A stretch of 64,000 nucleotides of DNA, from positions 14,921,990 through 14,985,989 of the forward strand of contig CALNVZ010003433.1 in the NCBI GenBank assembly GCA_940671915.1. The letters run 5' to 3'. Of the stretch, positions 49,001 to 60,084 are shown one piece after another (position 1 is the stretch's first letter; each line of letters opens with the position of its first letter). The notes beneath the pieces are model-generated. The model had not been told where the DNA came from and did not search any database. It saw nothing but the letters and a program-made list of their open reading frames with translations. A program made the position numbers and the translations under genes. This stretch comes from Paracentrotus lividus. Taxonomy: Eukaryota > Echinodermata > Echinoidea > Camarodonta > Echinidae.

Positions 49001-49478
49001 CTCCTGGTTCCAAGATTTTTTTGGACTTAATTTCAAATGCAGACCGATGTTACACAGTGGAAGTTGGGATTATTAGCTTTAAAAGTGGCTACTCGTAGAT
49101 CCATTTCGAGCTATTGGCACTATCGTTACAGTTTACATATCATTGTGTTTTGTTTGTTTATGTGTACCTACCAGAATTATTCCAAGCTCTTGGCATACAT
49201 TGTACTGAATTTTGTTCTTATGTTCACCCTGTTTGTTCATTTGCAGCTACCATCAGAAGTACTTTCTTCGTCAGCAGCACGCCCTTGTTGAAAGTCTCCA
49301 GCTCAAAGATGCGCATTTCTTATCCTCATCCCGCGCCTCACGGTTGCTAGGTTACATGAGTGGACCGGGCACAGTGGAGGAATTCAACGCTGAAGTAGAG
49401 AGTCTTGCACTCAGTGCATCACAGGCTGATTTTATGCGTGTTCTGATCGAGAACAAAGACGGCAGCACGTGTCATTGA
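46098..49478 (+). CDS. msrA: MsrA-family peptide methionine-S-sulfoxide reductase
   Basis: MsrA reduces methionine-S-sulfoxide in proteins using a catalytic cysteine. Four exons: 46098-46250, 47517-47689, 48299-48556, 49247-49478. Phases agree and give 271 codons plus TGA. The start is the first ATG after an in-frame TAA at 46,086. Residues ~16-33 form a hydrophobic segment ([16 protein letters not shown]), a possible signal peptide or anchor, followed by an internal Met. GCFWG gives the catalytic Cys75, and [11 protein letters not shown] carries the conserved Glu. PQYMSAIFY matches the QYRSAIY strand, [10 protein letters not shown] matches the YHQQYL segment, and a Cys is penultimate. The usual loop with QGNDxGxQYRS is short ([13 protein letters not shown]), and the EVCSG cysteine is absent. 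It is therefore a divergent member; activity is likely but not certain. Confidence 0.9.
46612..46795. repeat. MITE, family GGCGGCCA/GGCTTCCA, copy 2 (msrA intron 1)
   Basis: GGTGGCCATAGCTGAAGGGC pairs with the right part AACCCCAACTATGGCCGCAA, and GCTTCCAG with CTGGAAG. Outer words (CCAATCAGAAC/AAATTGGTCTATAG) also correspond to the copy at 35,258-35,470. It lies inside the first intron of the msrA gene. Confidence 0.75.
48660..48885. repeat. Half-element related to the AAAGTTCACCCTGG MITE
   Basis: GTAAGTTCACCCTGAAAATT, ATCATGAATATTTAAATTTTGA, TGACGTCACTTACTACATG and GTAATGTAAATTCCATAAATTG follow the order of the left arm at 18,813-19,020. The mirrored right arm is missing. It lies in msrA intron 3. 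Confidence 0.65.
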
Positions 49479-50480
49479 CGATGTGTTTCATACTTATATA
49501 TATTTTTTTTTTCAACTCTATCTATACTGGGCATTTAAAAAAAAATAGGAAACAATATTATGTCCACATTGATTTGGGGATCCCTTTTTTATAAATGCCC
49601 AATATGCTCACTAAGTGCATTTAATTTTTTATGGAAATCAATAGATTATTTTTTTAAGACATGTCAATTCAATATATTCCAAAGGCTCTATGTGTAAAAG
49701 GATCATCCATCACAAGGCCAATTTCAAACATGTGCACATGTCAGGGGTGTGATAGTTTAGCTTTTTTGTTTTTATTTTCAGCTAATTTTCAGTTTGTGTT
49801 TTTAGCTCTTTCTCTGTATAAAAGTATAGGAGTTCTTTTATTTTCAGCTTTTTCAGCTCTTTTTATGTGTCCTCACTCACATCCATAATAATTTAATATG
49901 AGTTCAGTTCAGTAGGCCTATAGCAAGACTTCTTCATGATTTTATAATTGGCTTGATCCTGTACCTCATTATAAAAGGAGTGGACTGTAGGCCTATTTTA
50001 TGAAATTAAAACTTTGATCATTTTATTTGATATGTGATATGACCTGTATTAATTCAAATTGTCAAAAGTAAACAATATTTCTACTAATTTGTACATGAAC
50101 ATAGCTATTTCATGTCCTCTTTGGATTGTAAATCTTGAGATTTTAATCATTATTTTTTATTCAACAAATGTTATATTATAATTCAAGAAATTTCCCATGT
50201 TCAGACACAAAGTTGACAGACTCCTTTGTACTCCCTAGCTACCACTAGAGGCTGATGTACTAAAAGTAATTTAGGGCAGAACCACTTATTGAAAATATAA
50301 ATTACTGCTAGAAATTCAAAATAAAATGTCACATCACTGCCATGAAAATTAATATCATGTTCACAACTAATCCGTCTTGGATTTCTAAAAAAAAAAAAAA
50401 ATAAAAAAATCCTTTGCAGCAAAATGCAGGGAGGTATCGATGTTTATTTTTGCCATTTTGGTTTACATCTACTATTAAAC
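49479..50480 (+). other. Probable msrA 3' UTR and downstream DNA
   Basis: T-rich non-coding DNA follows the msrA stop codon. No confident polyadenylation site was chosen. The short fragment GGAGTGGACTGTAGGCC near 49,978 recurs (GGAGTGGACTGTAC) near 9,719. Confidence 0.3.
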
Positions 50481-52632
50481 AGTAGATGATCCAATTCTCT
50501 GATTGTCCAATAGAGCCTGGTCAGTTTGTCACGGACGGACATTTTGCAAATTTCCAAAGTTTGACAGCCCGTGAAAAGTTAATCATGAGAAATATTGAAA
50601 TTTTCTGTGTTTGATAGTGAAGGGTACCACTGGATCTGCCAAATGATGGCAAAATTTTGTTGCCATGGATACATGCTAAGAATACAATCCTTTAAATGTT
50701 CAATGTCACGGACGGACGGGATAGAAATGGGTTTCCTGACTTCTCATGACTCTTTTGGCATTTCTATCTAAAATAATTGCCAATGTTAAACAAATAACAT
50801 ATCATACAATAGCCAAGTAATTTTACTTCGCTGCCATGTAAAAATCATTTGGATAAAAGCTCCAGTTTTTTATTGACGGCTAAAAACATTTCGTCACGGA
50901 CGGACATTTTCAGTGTCACGGACGGACATTTGGTTGTCACGGACGGACATCATAGGAAAATCTATCTAGCAGAAATCTATTTTTCCGTCAAAGAATATTA
51001 AAATTCCTCGGCAATACAATTCAACAACCAATCAGAATGAAAGTTTTAAAGTCAAACGCGGATCCAGGGGGTCCGACCCCACCCCGACCCCCCACCCCCA
51101 CCCCCCCCCAAAAACAATGAAATGAAATGAAATGAAATGATAAACCCTCCGCTACCCAATGGCTGTTATTTAAATAGGATGACACATTTGGCGGACGAAG
51201 GTCATTTTTTTCACAACCTACCCCTCCCAAAACAAAACAAAACAAAAAAACATGCATAGCCCCCCCCCCCCCATTTTTTTTTTTTTTTTTTAAATAAGGA
51301 TGACATATTGGACGGGCGAAGGTCTTTTTTTTTTTTTTTTTTAATCTGCCACCCCCACCCCCTCCCAAGAGCAGTGATGTGAACATTTTAGTGTACATTT
51401 TGCTTGACTGGCGTATCATGCAAAACTTGTTGGGTGTCCAAAATCTAAAGTCTTTAAAAAGATAGGGAAATCCTGAATTTGCGCCTGCATACATGTACAT
51501 GTATTTGTGTGTTATTATAGAGAATTTTGATGTTGGGGGGGGGGGGGAATGTACATGATTGTGATCTCATGCTACCTAATTTGAATAAAATTAAGGGTTT
51601 TATTCAAAATAATTACCTGGAGTAATTGAAAATAATTCATTTCATCCCAACCAGTGCAGCATATTGCCTTTAAGTACAGATTTGTCCGTCCGTGACAAAA
51701 AAATGTCACGGACGGACAAAATTTCAAATTCATATGAAATAAATGCATCACCAATTGATTAAAGTGTAATTCATACATAGCAAAGGTCTTATAATGGGGA
51801 GATAGCTTTGCATGATTTAATTTTCAAACAAGCAATAACAAAGGGAAAAAATACTTTTTTCTGTTTTTTTGTCACGGACGGACATTCTGTTGTTCAAAAT
51901 GTTTAAATTTATCGCCAGAATTATTTCCCCAGGTTTATAATTTCAATTGTTTTCTTGTTTTGTTTAGAAATACTTTCAACCTCTCTGTATCAGTAAAGAA
52001 AAAATTAAAAAGTTGTGTAGATATTGAACTGAGACATATTTTACTTTTACTAAAAAATGTCCGTCCGTGACATTATTTTTAGGCACCCCCGTAGAAAAAT
52101 AATATATTTCACGGGCTTCTCATCATTGCATGACTCTGAAAATCATATTTTAACAACTTGAGATGTTGTCTAAATCCTGAAAATACTTTCATCCCCTAAA
52201 TCTTAATATGAAATTTTCACCCCAGTGCTCACTCTTAACTGACCAGGCTCAATATCACATGGGCTAAAACATTTAGTCTAGTAACAATTTGGTCTAATTA
52301 CAAAATGGCTGAATACATACTTTGTCTAATTCTCACTTGGTCATATGTCCATTTGGTCTAATTGCAAATTCGTCTAATAGACAAATTTTCTAATAGCATT
52401 TTCGTCTAATTCTCTAATGATTATTTGGTCTGTTACCAGTTTGAAATAGAATTTGACCAAGTGGTGTTAGACCATTAGACGAAATGGGACTAAGACAAAA
52501 TGGTAAATAGATGAAGTGGCAATTAGACCAAAAGGTAATTAAACAGACTGGTCGTAGACAAAATGGAATTAGACCATGTGAGATGAGGCCAAACTTTCAT
52601 GAGTCAAAGTGGGTTTGGACCAATTGGCAATT
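50481..52632. repeat. Fold-back repeat of TTTGGTCTAAT units, copy 2, split by a transposon
   Basis: The sequence up to 50,512 (CCAATTCTCTGATTGTCC) and from 52,251 (AATATCACATGGGCT) matches copy 1 at about 33,570-33,605. From there the TTGGTCTAATT units and their complement ATTAGACCAAAAGG run to about 52,632. The 1.7-kb element at 50,513-52,250 interrupts it. Confidence 0.8.
50513..52250. mobile_element. 1,738-bp inverted-repeat transposon with GTCACGGACGGACA motifs
   Basis: The ends are perfect 14-bp inverted repeats (GAGCCTGGTCAGTT and AACTGACCAGGCTC), flanked by AATA on both sides (50,509-50,512 and 52,251-52,254). GTCACGGACGGACA or a close form occurs at 50,528, 50,705, 50,893, 50,915, 50,936, 51,705 and 51,871 on plus and at 51,683 and 52,057 on minus. 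No transposase is visible, and open frames are low-complexity (C, A and T runs at 51.08-51.36 kb). This is a non-autonomous DNA transposon, with its empty site preserved in the sister repeat at 33.58 kb. Confidence 0.85.
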
Positions 52633-53775
52633 TACAGCAGTATCAAGGTGGCAATACTATAACTTGAGAATGTCAAAATGTGGCATGTGCAAGATGCAGG
52701 CTGTGTGCAAGACATGCACTTGTAAAAACATGCAATACCTATTCTGATCATAACATACACTCAGTAAGGATAATTGTTCTCAGCACAATGTAGAATCTTA
52801 TAAAAATGTGTGGGCAACTCAAAAAGGCAAAATTTTAGTGGCCAATGGATAAAAAATATTAGGATCTAAAAGTTTCATTCAATGAAATTGAATTGAATTG
52901 TGTACACATCTATGAACTGAAATACCACCAAAATTATCATGAAATGATACATGTTAGATGTACATGTACCTTACATTTTCAGATGATTTACATGAATACT
53001 TATAAATGTGCCTTTTTGTATTCCACACACAATTTTATGAGCCATGACATTGTCTTAGCCACTTCATGTTAAAAATATGGTGCCTTGTTGTGAGAATTGT
53101 ACTAAAAATATTGAAGACAATAAAATACAGGTATGCATTTGTGAATTTTATTTGCTCAACAATGTGTTGAATACATTTTGTGAAAAATAAGTGTCTGCTC
53201 ACAATAGGAAATAATATTATACATGATTGTTTTGATGTGACAATAAGTGACATAAAATAATACATATAGGAATGATACACAATCCAATATTGATATCAAA
53301 GAGAAAGTGAATATAAGTACTTTTACATATGATATAATCTTGATTTTTTACTAAAAAGAGTTTAAAAATTTACATTTAATATAAAAACAACATCAATCAA
53401 ACATTTACATTGTCTGACATTATAGCCTTTTGTCAAGTTGTTCTTGAACATTTGTGCAGCTACAATTCTCCTTGCATAACCAATCATCACACACTGAACA
53501 TAAAAATAATATATTTGGTCTGGAATAAATACAAGATTATAGTCTTACACAACTTTCGTCCAAAATTATCTTGCTCTCATTGTCATCTTCTTTTCTATCA
53601 TGTCCTAATCTTCATTGCAATAAAAATATTTAATACAGAATTGTAAGAATAATAAGCTATGCTGAAGTGCTCCAGAAAAAAGCTTTTTATATTTATCATC
53701 TTTCTGACAAATATTAATATTGTAGCTACATGTATATTCTATTGTATATGGATTGTAAAAATGCTGGTTTTTTTT

Positions 53776-53809
<34 letters not shown>

Positions 53810-56800
53810 AAAAGTCTTATTTTTTTTCATCTTGATTTATTTCTTTTACATTATTCACCCTGTGTTGCATAACTTAAAGCTTTGTCACATCTCAAAAAGC
53901 TAATTTTCTAAAAAAACAAAACCAAATCTTCCTTCATTTATTGAAACACAGGGTCCAATGAGGCAATATTTGTAATGGTTATTATTTTAACAATGTCATA
54001 GAAAATCTAAAATCTTCATGCAATTTTCTGTTTAGTTTGAAAAAAAATCTATAACTTTAAGCTTTATAAAACATATAAACAATGATCAATAAGTTTTTAC
54101 ATTTAGCATAAATATATTGTATGAAGAGCCCCTAACACCAAGGCATTGACATGGGGGTAAATTTTGGCAATTAGCATTTTACAAATCAGTCTACCTTATG
54201 GAATAAACCTATACATGTATCCATAAATATATTCTTAAACAACTATCTGGAAAATGAATAATATAAAAAAGTGCAAAAAAACTGACGATGCCAAAAAATT
54301 TAAATCCAAGAATGTGGAATACAAAATAGTGACAATGATTTTTTTTTTCTTCAATTTGCTCTTTTGTTAAGGAAAACAAGTTCTAAAATACATGACTTTT
54401 GTTGACCTTTTTGGTGCAGTTCTATAATAAATATTATCTCATCTTTTGTCAAAAGAATGTACAAACAATTTTTTTTAAAAGTTTGCAACTGTTGAAGGAA
54501 GATGGTTTTATAATATACATACATAGAAGAAAGGTTTAAGTAGATTTTTTTATTGCAATTATACACCAACTATATGTTTTTCATCTTTTGTAAAAAAAAA
54601 AAAAAAAATGTGCAAACAAAAATACTTTTAGGCCCTACAGTGCGGTCAAAGGCAATTCTGGTGAATTTTGTTAAGCATTTGGATATCAAACTGAAATCAG
54701 TCTCCAAAGTTTTTGTGCTGGAAAAAAAAATCAGAAAACTAGAAGATGCAAATCTGGATCTTGGAAATGATTGCTTTTGTAAATACTGAGTAACCTGCAA
54801 TATGCAGGTGTCATTGTTCTACAGCAATCTATTTTAGGTCTTTTCTTCCAACCTTTTGAATTTTAAAATTTAGATGTAGAATTTTATGTACCCTTTAAAC
54901 ATCATACATGTATCATGTCATTAATACATGAAGCACACAATTGAGATACTATAAAATATAGTACTTCTAAATTCAGTGAAAAATACATTGTTATATGTAC
55001 ATTGTATATCACATATAAAAGGATAAACAAAATTAATGCACAAAAACATTTGATAAATAACTTTGCTACAAATAGTATAAAATTAAACTCTTGCCAGATT
55101 TCGTGAACGCAGCCTAATCAAACTGACGTACACAACCTGATTATAAAAGTGCTACAAAATTTATGTCAACATGAAATCAACTTTTTATTTTCATTTAATG
55201 ACTAAATCAATTGTGTTGATTAATTTTGCATCATACCGGTAATTAAAATCGTTGATCATTAATAAATACTGACTTGAAAGGTATACACTTGGCCCTCTAT
55301 ACATTAGTGGACTTTAAAGACATAGTTTAAGCTGGGCTGCTTTCACAAATTCAGGCCAATAACATTGCATAGATTATTGATTTTTTTTTAAATAAATAGT
55401 ATGACATAAACAATGCCCTCTTTCTTTTGGCATAGAAAATGTGTGACAAACATGTCCTTGTTTCTTTCTAGTGAACATTTACCCACTTTTATATTCCAGG
55501 TACATATATGTGCGAGAAGATGAGACAAATAGTTTTTAAAAAACACATGTATTTCTTGTAGAATAATAGTGTGTGTCAAAGCATTGGGTTGTAAATGAAA
55601 ATTATGGGCACATCAAAGCAATGATGTGAAACTATTCTACCATACACCACGAAACTTATTAAAAAGTGAATTGACTTAAATTGAAATTAGTGGAATATGT
55701 TTGCAGTGTTTCCTATGTAGCACCATAGCATCCCTGGTAGCACACATATAAATTAATTTTAATGTAATGCATTTATATTGCTTTGATAATACTTTCATTA
55801 CAGTGGTGGGAAAATTACAGAAATTATTTTCACATGTATTTCATCGGATTCATAAATTATTCTGTCACTTTCATTGTGCATAGTAATTTTACGATGTTAT
55901 CATTTTTTTTTATCAAGAGAAAGCCTTTAAAAATAGCATGTCATTTTAAAGGTAATTTATTCATTCCATTAATAAATTAAATCTCAAATACCATAATTAT
56001 GTAAGATCATTCCTCATTGGTTTGCATATTTCATGCTATCTTAAAGTAGACATTTTCATTCTAACTCAAAATATTCAATTATTACTTTTACATAATTATG
56101 CAAATATACATGTGCATGTAAATGTTGTGCTAAAACTAATCACATTATAACATAAAGTCTCAGCAATTATATACAATACACTGTGTCAGAAATAAAAGTA
56201 ATCAGTAATAAAATGCGCTTGTCTCTAAAACAAATAAGAAATGCATGCCAGCACACATTTTCAGTTATCTGCCACTTTAAACAATGAATATGGTGAGGAA
56301 ATATAAATACAACATCTTTGATAAAAAAGAAGAAAAATACTGTATGCTTTTCACAGAATAACTTATATAAAGGATGGAAATTAAATGAGTCTATTCCTTA
56401 CAGGTAAAGTCGATCCTTTGTAGCTCGCTTATCCCTCTTTACTATTTCAAATAAAATTGTTGTGTCCTAATTTAACACATCCAACTAGAACTCCTCCAAG
56501 TTTCCTTCACCATTACCAACCTTTTATTTTCCCAAAGAATCCACTTTAATACAAATAATTGAATTCAAAGAAGTACAGATCTCTATGCATCTAACTTTGA
56601 AAAATGTCCACACGTGAGGTTTTGTGTATCAAATATTAAGTAATTCAAAGTAGTGTTTTGAATCAAGAAAATCTTATTTTCTAAGCAAGTTTAAACAATT
56701 AAATACGGCACTTCGACTTAACAAAGTCTTAATTAACCATTCAAACTAGTATTTTGAATTTTGAAAAGGTTATAGGCACACAGTTTGAATAATAAATAAA

Positions 56801-58688
56801 TAAGCCTATGGTTTAAATAACAGTCTATTAAAACAATTCTTTCCTCCCATGATTGCATAAAAAGACTAATATTCTTTCTCAAATAATTTCCCATGAAATA
56901 TCATTATAGTCTAAGTACTGATTGTCAATCAAAGCAATCTTTACGAATAAATAAATATAAAAATTGATCGTCAAAAACACCTTGCTTCAAGCATTTCTTA
57001 TGTTTGCAAAACAACATACTAGTCAATGTGAAAATGATTTCTGTAGTATTTTTATTGAATACATTTTGCTATTCAGTAAAACAGACCTAATAAAATTGCA
57101 AAAAGTGCTTTAACTGTAATCATGGAAATTAATAATTTTGTAATGGAAACCATTACATAACAACAAGTAACCTAGTGAAATTGGAATACTTTGAACTTTT
57201 AAATGCTTTTTTTTTAAAGCAAAGAGCTACAATATCTACATATACATTCAAATGCATTGAACCAAACGTCTACCATATGAACTCTTACTTCATGCATATC
57301 TAAAAAGGCATTAAAATACAGGGAGTATATGACGGAAGTGCACTTTAAAAAAAATTATTATTTCATACTAATATATGATAACAAGGAAGCTCTTGTGTGT
57401 TTGTGTTGAATTGCTTTTCACATAAAATTGCAATACATCATACTTTTCCTTTTTGTTAAGCATATATCTAAAAATGTCTGCACATATGTTGAACTCTAAA
57501 TGTTCATAAATCAGAAAAGGCCAAGACAATAAAGGTGGAAAACATGCATACGCAGGCCTGGTATATGACGGAGGTGCACCTTTGATTTATTTCACACTGA
57601 AATGGAAGCTCTTAAAGTCAGTTTACAATTATTGTTTTTGTCAAAACTATTATCTAAGGCACACAATAAATTTTTTAAATAAATACCAAGTCAAAGCACA
57701 CTTAAGATTGGTTAAAGCTCTGAATTTTTTCAGCCTGTGATAATTCAGCTTGAGGAAAAAAAAACAACAACCTGAGAACAAAATGTTGAAATACAGTCTG
57801 AATCAACAATTCATTTTTCTTTCTTTTTATAAAGGTGATCGATGTTTCGTAAAAATTTTAAACCCATGAATACATATAAAAGTTATCATTGTCAAAATAT
57901 TTATATAAAAATGTGATCTTTCTAACAAAGTTTTATTCTCAAATGCACATCTTTGAGAACATTAATCATAAAAGTACTTTTGAATAGCCATCTTGATAAA
58001 ACGGTACATATCACTTGAAAAATTTATTATTATTTTTTTTTGTTTTGTTAATTCAATCATGAAGGCAATGAAGAGGTGCAAGGTAAACATGAAACCTCAA
58101 AACCATCAAATGCAGACTTTTCGGCTTTAGCATTAATAAGAGAGGCATATATGGAATGCTTACCAATCTCACAGAATGCTGCCTTCAATTTATAATTTAA
58201 GCGAAATTTGTTGTCAATCGTGGTATATCAAAAGGTATATTTTATTAGCTTTACACTACATGCCCTATTGCAGGACAATTAACCCACACAGTGCTAGCCC
58301 AAAGAGGGCGGTGCAGCTTTAAGAAAACTAGAATTTCTTTAAATAGCGAGTTGCGACACGACACGTCCGATTTTCTGGTCCTGAAATGCAGTGGCGCATG
58401 GAACCTCAATAGAATATTTGATCCAATATGGTGTTCAAATCACGAGTTGGCGCTACTCTGTCTATTAAAGGACCTTACAGATGGCCAGAGCTATTAATAA
58501 ACAGCTGTTTTGCCAACTCAGTTATAGTTTCCTTTTGTAATGTGCTTGCCTAACCAAGCAATACCCTCCAAGCTGTAACCTGCTCAAACGGGGTTTACCA
58601 AACTCTCTTTACTGATGGCTCTGAAGATAGCATTGAAAGGAACTAATATGATTGTCTTGAGGATATTATAGCCAGCAATATCTACTCA
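52633..58688 (-). other. AT-rich stretch, probable long BICC1 3' UTR in part
   Basis: No coding exon is seen in these 6 kb. The region is AT-rich and, unlike most of the window, nearly free of the fold-back elements found elsewhere. It directly follows the BICC1 stop codon on the minus strand, so a long 3' UTR would fit a translationally regulated gene. A (GA)n run lies at about 53,778-53,806. Short ORFs here do not resemble proteins. Confidence 0.35.
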
Positions 58689-60043
58689 CTACCAGCATGA
58701 TGTAGGATGCTGACTAGATTGTCCTGCTAAGAAGCCATTGTTTGGTGTGTTGCTATGGTAACCCTGACTGGCAAGGGATGTTGGGGTGGTGGTGCTGAAG
58801 GAATCTTTGTTATTTTTGTTGAGGTCTGTGAATCAAAGAAAATATACCTCTCAATTACAATTCATTATTGATCTACCGTACTTTCATTAATCACAGGCGA
58901 GTTTGAATTAAGCTTATAAAATATACACGTACACTCAGTTGTTATGTGTTTGCACACATGATTTTAACTAGCCATTTGAAAATGTTTACAAGCAATGTCT
59001 TTGAAAACTTTTAGCACAGAAGGTTAGAAAATATTAAAGAGAACAAAGATTGATGATGATAAGCACTAGTCAACCTAATTTCTGGATTATTCCTGAGACT
59101 AAAAAGCGAGGTTTCATTTTTCTTAGGTGTCCGGACACCCAACCCCCCATCCTACATATTCAAAGAATTTGGGGACGTAAATAATAAAGGTTTCCAAGAA
59201 GACGGCTGACCACTGGGCCCTCACAAACAATGGTATAATTCTCAGACCTCTACTCGAATATAGCTCCAAATTTGCAAAACTACTGTGGTGTATAAGTCAA
59301 GTAACACTTTGCTCCACAAAATATAATTACTGAAACAAAAAAAAAATACCCCTCTCCAAACCCGGTGGAGCAAGTGAAGCATAAACCACTGACCCAATTT
59401 AAATCCATGTTCTTACTAAAAGAATAAAAATAAAGAGAGGTGTTTCACATCATTATGGATCACAAAATACATAGATAAAAAATGGGAAGTATTAACTTTA
59501 CCTGAAATAGCAAGCAGCATCTTCCTTCTTGCTCCAAAGGTTGTTATCCCAAGCTCTTTCAAGTCTCTATCAGTCAAGGTGAGGAACGTTGATAAATCAA
59601 TCTAGATACAAAGAGAAAATACATTTCATGACATGCACTTGGATAGAGTAAGTTAAAATTATATTGGAAAATATGTTTAGCAAAGGTCCTTGGGACTGGG
59701 AGATTTTGATTGTTAGATCAGGCATGTTGTCGATAAACAATACAAAATGCATTTAGTCAATGTTGGCTGGAAAGAGAACTTGTTATATAATACATTTATC
59801 ATGAATTATATTGAGTTTCCACAGTATCCTATGTCCTTAACCTTACACGTACTGACCAAAAATGAATTAGCCTATCCATATAAACAACACTGTAAAACAT
59901 ATAAAACTAAATCATTACCATATTCCTCCTCACCATTACTAATCATGATTATCATCTTCTTCTCCATCACTCTCATCATTTCTCTCTTCTTCATCATTAT
60001 CCTCGTCCTCTTCATCATCATCATCATCATCATCCTAATCATT

Positions 60044-60084
<41 letters not shown>

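Noticed and set aside
50513-52250. Possible transposase gene in the 1.7-kb element
   Set aside because: The only long frame (51,021-51,500 minus) runs through poly-C/poly-A/poly-T tracts, and no DDE-type motif is visible.
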